Below are positions 6,295 to 10,439 of a stretch of DNA of 10,439 nt, in pieces. The position numbers and the translations under genes are program-made. Origin of the DNA: JALYNX01 sp044867525 (GTDB lineage Bacteria > Actinomycetota > Acidimicrobiia > Spongiisociales > ZC4RG35); NCBI GenBank assembly GCA_044867525.1, contig JBIOVB010000074.1:1-10439 (forward strand). The letters are read 5' to 3'. Each line of letters starts with the position of its first letter. The stretch's first letter is position 1. The notes under the pieces were generated by a model. The model saw only the letters and a program-made list of their open reading frames with translations, had not been told where the DNA came from and ran no database searches.

Positions 6295-6740
6295 GCGCCC
6301 GTCTCGGATCGTTGCTCGCGGTCGGCTTGCTTCTGGTGGCTGCTTGTGGCAGCGACCCCGCGGGAGACACGACGTCGACCACCGGGCCGAGCACCACCAA
6401 CGACGGGCAAGCGACAACCACGAGCACCGGAGACATCGGGCTTCCCGACCTCGTCGGTGACTGGGACAACGGCGAACTGTTCCTCCAGTTCGCCGACGAC
6501 GGGTCCTATCAGGTGCTGGAGGCAGCCAACGCCGACCCCAACGACCCGGTGATGGGCGGATTCGTGGCTCGTGACGGGGCAGACATCAACTTCGTGACCG
6601 ACGTCTTCGGCGAGTGTGCGGGGATGACCGGTGTCTATTCGGTGGCCATCGAAGGGGGTCAGTTGCTCCTCACGCTGGTGGACGACCCATGCCAGTTCCG
6701 AGCCACCCGGTTCGCCGAGCCCTGGGAGCCTGTGCCCTGA
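6291..6740 (+). CDS. Small lipoprotein, lipocalin-like, unknown function
   Basis: 149 residues from a GTG at 6291 that overlaps the dehydrogenase stop by 4 bases (GTGA), implying coupled translation. The N-terminus MSARLGSLLAVGLLLVAAC is a lipoprotein signal with lipobox V16-A-A-C19, so the mature protein should be lipid-anchored on the outer face of the membrane. Residues about 24-48 are a Thr/Ser-rich linker (DTTSTTGPSTT...TTTSTGD). The globular part (51-149) begins LVGDWDNGELFLQFADDGSY, a G-x-W plus D-G-x-Y pattern seen in small calycin/lipocalin-like beta barrels. It has two cysteines, C109 and C134, in the GECAGMTGVYSVAIEGGQLLLTLVDDPCQFRA context, a probable disulfide. No function is known. 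The overlap with the dehydrogenase may be only economical packing. The next gene is convergent, with 3 bases between the stop codons. Confidence 0.75.
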   Translation: MSARLGSLLAVGLLLVAACGSDPAGDTTSTTGPSTTNDGQATTTSTGDIGLPDLVGDWDNGELFLQFADDGSYQVLEAANADPNDPVMGGFVARDGADINFVTDVFGECAGMTGVYSVAIEGGQLLLTLVDDPCQFRATRFAEPWEPVP

Positions 6741-6743
6741 GCG

Positions 6744-7067
6744 CTATTCGAAGTTGAGGATCGCCACCACCAGGAGCGTGAGGAACAGCGCAGAGACCAC
6801 CAACAAGACCCAGGCGATTATCACGATGGCGTTGACGAACCCTCCGGGCTGGCGCCGGCTCCGCCACAAGGCAAGGGCTCCGAGGATGGCACCAAGGCCA
6901 CCCCCGACCGCCACGATCACGTTGGTGTCCAGCAAACGGGTGGCGAAGAGACCGGCGATGACTCCCACCCCGAATCCGGCGAGGATTCCGACCGTGAGGT
7001 CATGAGCCCGCCACCACACCGGCACCGGGGAGGGGGCAACGATCGCGTTGGGTGGTTCTGCCGTCAT
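6744..7067 (-). CDS. Small membrane protein with three predicted transmembrane helices
   Basis: 107 residues from an ATG at 7065-7067. The frame extends upstream, but that extension is Arg/Pro-rich and runs into the divergent oxidoreductase, so it is rejected. After a short Pro-rich cytosolic-looking start come three hydrophobic stretches at about 24-46, 49-68 and 77-105. They are glycine-rich in the first two (GILAGFGVGVIAGLF, VAVGGGLGAILGALALW) and leucine/valine-rich in the last. A basic loop (RSRRQ) lies between helices two and three. I do not recognise the family. It has no obvious enzymatic motif, and a gene-specific Shine-Dalgarno is not evident. It is convergent with the lipoprotein gene (stop codons 3 bases apart) and divergent from the oxidoreductase, with 47 bases between the two starts. 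Confidence 0.65.
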   Translation of the reverse strand: MTAEPPNAIVAPSPVPVWWRAHDLTVGILAGFGVGVIAGLFATRLLDTNVIVAVGGGLGAILGALALWRSRRQPGGFVNAIVIIAWVLLVVSALFLTLLVVAILNFE

Positions 7068-7114
7068 ACCAGGGCCGAAAGCTAACTTGGATCCATGTTT
7101 AGAGGCGAGTGCTG

Positions 7115-8116
7115 ATGGACTTCGGAGTCGTGCTGCAGACCGATCCTCCCGCTTCCCGGGTCGTGGAGTTGGCGAAACAGGCGGAGGACCTCGGTTTCTC
7201 CCATGTGTGGACCTTCGACTCCCACGTGTTGTGGCAGGAGCCATTCGTCATCTATTCGCGGATACTCGCCGAGACCGAGCACATCGTCGTCGGGCCGATG
7301 GTGACCAACCCCGGGACCAGGGATTGGACCGTTCTCGCCTCATTGTTCGCCACGCTCAACGACATGTACGGCCCTCGCACCATCTGTGGCATGGGGCGGG
7401 GTGACTCGGCACTTCGTTACATCGGACGCCAGCCGCGAACCCTGGAGACGATGGCGGAGTCGATGGATGTGATCAAGAGGCTGGTCGCCGGTGAGGAAGT
7501 CGATTACAACGGCAAACCGCTATCCATCCCCTGGGTGACGCAGGGCTGGGAGCTCCCGATGTGGGCTGCCGGGTATGGGCCGAAGGCTTTGGAGATAATC
7601 GGGCGGCACGCTGACGGTTACATCCTGCAGCTGGCGGACCCGCAGATACTGGAGTGGGCGGCGGGGGCGGTGCATGGTGCAGCAACAGCTGCCGGCCGGG
7701 ACAGGGAGGATGTCGACATCTGCGTGGTCGCACCGGCCTACGTCGGTGATGATCTCCGCCACCAACGCGATCAGCTCCGCTGGTTCGGGGGCATGGTCGG
7801 CAACCACGTGGTGGACATGGTCAACAGGTATGGGGACGATGCCGCCAAGGTGCCTGCGGTCCTCTCCGATTACATCAAGGCCCGCGAGTCATACGACTAC
7901 GACCATCACGGTCGGGCCGACAACCCATCGACGGAATTCGTGCCCGACGCGATTGTCGACCGATTTTGTGTGGTCGGGCCGGTTGAGGACCACATCGAGA
8001 AGCTCTCCCTGCTCAAGTCGATGGGGGTCGCGCAGTTCGGGGTCTACCTCATGCATGACGACATGGAGGGGACGCTCCGTGCCTATGGGGAAAAGGTCAT
8101 CCCTGCACTCGCCTGA
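7115..8116 (+). CDS. LLM-class F420-dependent oxidoreductase (TIGR03842-like)
   Basis: 333 residues from the ATG at 7115, preceded by GAGG (7102-7105) at 9 bases; the GTG at 7109 is only 3 bases from that site and less likely. The protein has the TIM-barrel layout of the bacterial luciferase-like family: MDFGVVLQTDPPASRVVELAKQAEDLGFSHVWTFD (1-35), a nonprolyl cis-peptide region around GPMVTNPGTRDW (60-71), CGMGRGDSA (91-99), LETMAESMDVIKRLVAGEEVDYNGK (110-134) and MWAAGYGPKALEIIGRHADGYIL (149-171). The pattern resembles F420-dependent methylene-tetrahydromethanopterin reductase relatives, and especially the actinobacterial TIGR03842 group, whose substrate is not established. To my knowledge such genes often lie near dihydropyrimidinase genes, which fits this locus. 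An FMN-dependent monooxygenase is the alternative. The protein is cytosolic. It is divergent from the small membrane protein and 56 bases ahead of the cyclase gene. Confidence 0.85.
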   Translation: MDFGVVLQTDPPASRVVELAKQAEDLGFSHVWTFDSHVLWQEPFVIYSRILAETEHIVVGPMVTNPGTRDWTVLASLFATLNDMYGPRTICGMGRGDSALRYIGRQPRTLETMAESMDVIKRLVAGEEVDYNGKPLSIPWVTQGWELPMWAAGYGPKALEIIGRHADGYILQLADPQILEWAAGAVHGAATAAGRDREDVDICVVAPAYVGDDLRHQRDQLRWFGGMVGNHVVDMVNRYGDDAAKVPAVLSDYIKARESYDYDHHGRADNPSTEFVPDAIVDRFCVVGPVEDHIEKLSLLKSMGVAQFGVYLMHDDMEGTLRAYGEKVIPALA

Positions 8117-8125
8117 GCATCGCCG

Positions 8126-8157
8126 CCGTCCCCTAGGCTTCGCCGTGGTGAGGACGG
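8126..8157 (+). terminator. Weak compound hairpin between oxidoreductase and cyclase genes
   Basis: CCGTCC (8126-8131) is complementary to GGACGG (8152-8157), and a small inner GGC/GCC stem (8136-8138 with 8142-8144) can form in the loop. There is no T-tract. It could partly terminate the oxidoreductase transcript before the cyclase gene, but the stems are short and the call is tentative. Confidence 0.25.
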
Positions 8158-8172
8158 ACGACAATTCCTGCA

Positions 8173-10439
8173 ATGGCTGCTGACGCACTCCCAACAGGCA
8201 CAGTCACATTCCTCTTCACCGATATCGAAGGCTCGACCCGGCTCGTCCAGGCGCTGGGCAACGCCTGGGTGCCGCTTCTCGAGGCTCACAACAGCCTGGT
8301 CCGGGGTGCGATCGAAGATCACGGTGGCGTGGTGGTCAAGACCGAGGGCGATTCCTTCTTCGCTGTCTTCAAGGCGGCCCCCGACGCGGCGGTGGCCAGC
8401 GCCGCCGCTCAAGATGCACTTGCCGGCCACGGCTGGCCGGAAGGGGGTCGGATCCGGGCCCGAATGGGGCTGCACACCGGCGTCGGCCTCTTGGGAGGCT
8501 CTGACTATGTCGGGATCGACGTGCACCGCGCCGCTCGGATCGCAGACGCAGCGCACGGTGGGCAGACGGTGCTCTCCGAGCCCACCGCAGTGTTGATCGA
8601 GAGAGAGCTGCCTACATCCCTCCGGCTTCATGACCTCGGAAAGCACCGGCTCAAGGATCTCTCAGAGCCGGAGACCATCTTCGAGCTTGTAGCCGTGGGT
8701 CGGGAGGAGGGTTTCCCCCATCTCCGCACCCTGGATGCGATCCCCAACAACCTGCCTATGCAGCTCACCAGCTTTGTGGGACGGGACAAGGAGCTGACCG
8801 AGGCGCTGCGACTCCTGGAGAGGACCCGAATCCTCACCCTCACCGGCCCCGGTGGGACCGGCAAGACGCGGCTGGCCCTTCAGATCGCGGCCGAGGTGGC
8901 GGAGAAGTTCAGGGACGGGGCATTCTTCGTCGATCTCGCGTCCATCAGTGACACGGAGGTGGTTCCGTCCCAGATCCTGACCTCGATCGGCCTCCAGGCG
9001 CCCGCACGTGACCAGGCACCGGCGGTGAGCCTCGCCGAGCACCTGAGGACTCGCGCTCTGCTTCTTGTGATCGACAACTTCGAACACGTGTTGGGAGCGG
9101 CCCCGTTGGTGGCTGACCTGGTTCGAGCATCGCCCGAATCGCAGTTCATTGTCACGTCGCGGGCTCCGCTCCTGATCAGCGGTGAGCAGGAGATGCCAGT
9201 CCCGCCCTTGCCTCTGGCCGACGCCGGCGCCGCTGCCGACCTCGACGCACTGATGCATGCCGAGGCGGTGTCGCTGTTCGTGGATCGAGCGATGGCCGTC
9301 CGTCCCGACTTCGAGCTCACCGCCGCTAACGCGTCTACGGTGGTCGAGCTGGTCAACAGGCTGGACGGGCTCCCCTTGGCTATCGAGCTCGTCGCCTCCC
9401 GGCTCCGCCATCTTCCGGTCTCCTCGATTCTCGAGCGCCTGGACGCAAGGATGTTGAGCTCGGGTTCCATCGATCTCCCTGAGCGACAGCGCACCATCGA
9501 CGGAGCAATCGGATGGAGCTATGGCCTGCTCGACCCCTCCACCCAGAGACTGTTCGCCAGGATGTCCGTGTTCGCCGGCGGGGGTCGCCTCGAGGAGATA
9601 GAGGCTGTGTGCGGGCCGGCCTCCGATCTCGGGATCGACGTCTTCGAGGGCCTTGGCTCCCTTCTCGATCAAGCCCTGGTCCGCCGTATCGACACCGTTG
9701 AGGCTCCGCGATTCCGCATGCTCCAAGTGATCCGGGAAAATGCGATGACCTGCCTTCAGGATTCGGGTGATGACAAGCAGCTGCACCGTCGCCATCTCGA
9801 GGTCTACACCGAGGTCGTTGAGGAGATCGCACCCAGATTGCTCGGGACCGACCGCAGGCGCTGGCTGGACTTTGCCGAGGCCGAGCACGACAACCTTCGG
9901 GCGGCTCTGGAGTGGGCCCAGGCGAATGGGGAGGTCGACCTGGCCTTGCGATTGGTGGCGGCCTCATGGCGCTTCTGGCAGGCTCGGGGCCATCTTCACG
10001 AGGCTCGCCGCCGGATCGAGGCGGCATTGGAGCTCCCCGGGGGTGAGCCCAGGCATCGGGCCAAGGCCATGGAGGCATTGGGAGGCGTCCACTGGTGGCA
10101 GGCCAACATGACCGAGTGCCTTCAGGTCTATGAGGAGGCCCTCGCCATTCAGCGCCAGCTCGGCGATCCCAAGGAGATCGCCAATGCTCTCTACAACCAC
10201 GGTTTGGTCCGAGCGTTCACTGCGGGCAGGGAGAACGAAACCGTCACGCCCGAGCAGACAGAGGCCGCCTTCGACGAGGCCGAGCGTCTCTATCGGGAGA
10301 TCGGCGACGTCGGAGGGCTCGGCGACGTGGAATGGGGCCGGGGCTCCTCGGTCGCCTATGTCGCCGACCAACCCGAGCAGGCCATCGGGCACATGAAGCG
10401 AGCGATCGACTATTACTCGCAGGCAGGGAACGAATTCGG
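8173..10439 (+). CDS. Class III adenylate/guanylate cyclase fused to NB-ARC-like ATPase and TPR-like helices (3' end outside window)
   Basis: The frame is open for 755 codons from the ATG at 8173 to the window end. An in-frame TGA at 8149 with no other start codon after it fixes the start, though no good Shine-Dalgarno is seen. The cyclase domain is about residues 10-176. Metal-binding aspartates are D17 in LFTDIEGSTRL and D60 in KTEGDSFFAVF, then RMGLHTG (97-103) and YVGIDVHRAARIADAAHGGQ (around 114-133), so catalysis looks possible. The ATPase domain starts at QLTSFVGRDKEL (197-208). Walker A is GPGGTGKT (225-232), Walker B is LLVIDNFEH (297-305), then VTSRAPL (327-333) and GLPLAIEL (399-406). 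Residues about 540-755 are paired TPR-like helices. Relatives include multidomain mycobacterial cyclases, some ending in a LuxR helix-turn-helix; whether this one does lies outside the window. Role: nucleotide-second-messenger signalling or regulation, signal unknown. Confidence 0.92.
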   Translation, partial: MAADALPTGTVTFLFTDIEGSTRLVQALGNAWVPLLEAHNSLVRGAIEDHGGVVVKTEGDSFFAVFKAAPDAAVASAAAQDALAGHGWPEGGRIRARMGLHTGVGLLGGSDYVGIDVHRAARIADAAHGGQTVLSEPTAVLIERELPTSLRLHDLGKHRLKDLSEPETIFELVAVGREEGFPHLRTLDAIPNNLPMQLTSFVGRDKELTEALRLLERTRILTLTGPGGTGKTRLALQIAAEVAEKFRDGAFFVDLASISDTEVVPSQILTSIGLQAPARDQAPAVSLAEHLRTRALLLVIDNFEHVLGAAPLVADLVRASPESQFIVTSRAPLLISGEQEMPVPPLPLADAGAAADLDALMHAEAVSLFVDRAMAVRPDFELTAANASTVVELVNRLDGLPLAIELVASRLRHLPVSSILERLDARMLSSGSIDLPERQRTIDGAIGWSYGLLDPSTQRLFARMSVFAGGGRLEEIEAVCGPASDLGIDVFEGLGSLLDQALVRRIDTVEAPRFRMLQVIRENAMTCLQDSGDDKQLHRRHLEVYTEVVEEIAPRLLGTDRRRWLDFAEAEHDNLRAALEWAQANGEVDLALRLVAASWRFWQARGHLHEARRRIEAALELPGGEPRHRAKAMEALGGVHWWQANMTECLQVYEEALAIQRQLGDPKEIANALYNHGLVRAFTAGRENETVTPEQTEAAFDEAERLYREIGDVGGLGDVEWGRGSSVAYVADQPEQAIGHMKRAIDYYSQAGNEF

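Noticed and set aside
7068..7114. Promoter in the divergent gap before the LLM oxidoreductase (TAACTT at 7083-7088 as a -10 box)
   Set aside because: No matching -35 element at 16-18 bases; a TAnnnT hexamer alone is too common to call.
8662..9888. 408-codon open frame on the minus strand within the cyclase-ATPase gene
   Set aside because: The opposite strand encodes an uninterrupted cyclase/ATPase/TPR protein with all motifs. The antisense product is not recognisable.
8173..10439. Reading the ATPase proteins as NLR/STAND anti-phage defence
   Set aside because: The cyclase-ATPase-TPR and AAA-TPR-LuxR architectures fit known actinobacterial regulators. No effector domain (nuclease, TIR, protease fusion) or other defence gene is present.

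Overview
This GC-rich window has densely packed genes and looks like a chromosomal segment of an actinomycete (Actinomycetota). An Acidimicrobiia-like lineage is possible, but the sequence alone cannot fix it. The pointers are a luciferase-fold F420-type oxidoreductase, large cyclase/ATPase/TPR and LuxR-type ATPase regulators, GTG starts, and high G/C at third codon positions. I see no rRNA, tRNA, CRISPR array, transposase, integrase or phage gene, and no intergenic gap above about 120 bases.

Layout. (1) Positions 3-251 are the C-terminal end of a dihydropyrimidinase/D-hydantoinase on the + strand, cut by the window start. (2) A CPBP-family intramembrane protease lies convergent to it on the - strand, with a palindromic hairpin between the two. 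(3) Divergent from the protease is an 868-residue LuxR-type ATPase regulator (AAA, TPR-like helices, C-terminal LuxR helix-turn-helix). (4) Next on the + strand is a two-gene unit: a DUF4242 protein and, overlapping by 4 bases, a secreted protein of unknown function. It ends at a 12-bp perfect inverted repeat. (5) A CoA-acylating methylmalonate-semialdehyde dehydrogenase follows and overlaps by 4 bases a small lipoprotein gene. (6) A three-helix membrane protein of 107 residues lies on the - strand, convergent to the lipoprotein. (7) Divergent from it is an F420-dependent-type LLM oxidoreductase. (8) The last gene runs off the window. It has no stop in 755 codons and encodes a class III nucleotide cyclase fused to an NB-ARC-like ATPase and TPR-like helices.

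How the parts may work together. Dihydropyrimidinase, the semialdehyde dehydrogenase and the LLM oxidoreductase fit a reductive pyrimidine/beta-alanine catabolic neighbourhood: dihydrouracil or dihydrothymine ring opening, then beta-amino acids, then (methyl)malonate semialdehyde, then acetyl- or propionyl-CoA. The genes are separated by unrelated ones, so this is a locus-level association and not a single operon. The two large ATPase regulators (3 and 8) are signal-integrating proteins whose ligands cannot be read from sequence. I found no compelling defence or mobile system. The least understood item is the DUF4242 plus secreted-protein pair.
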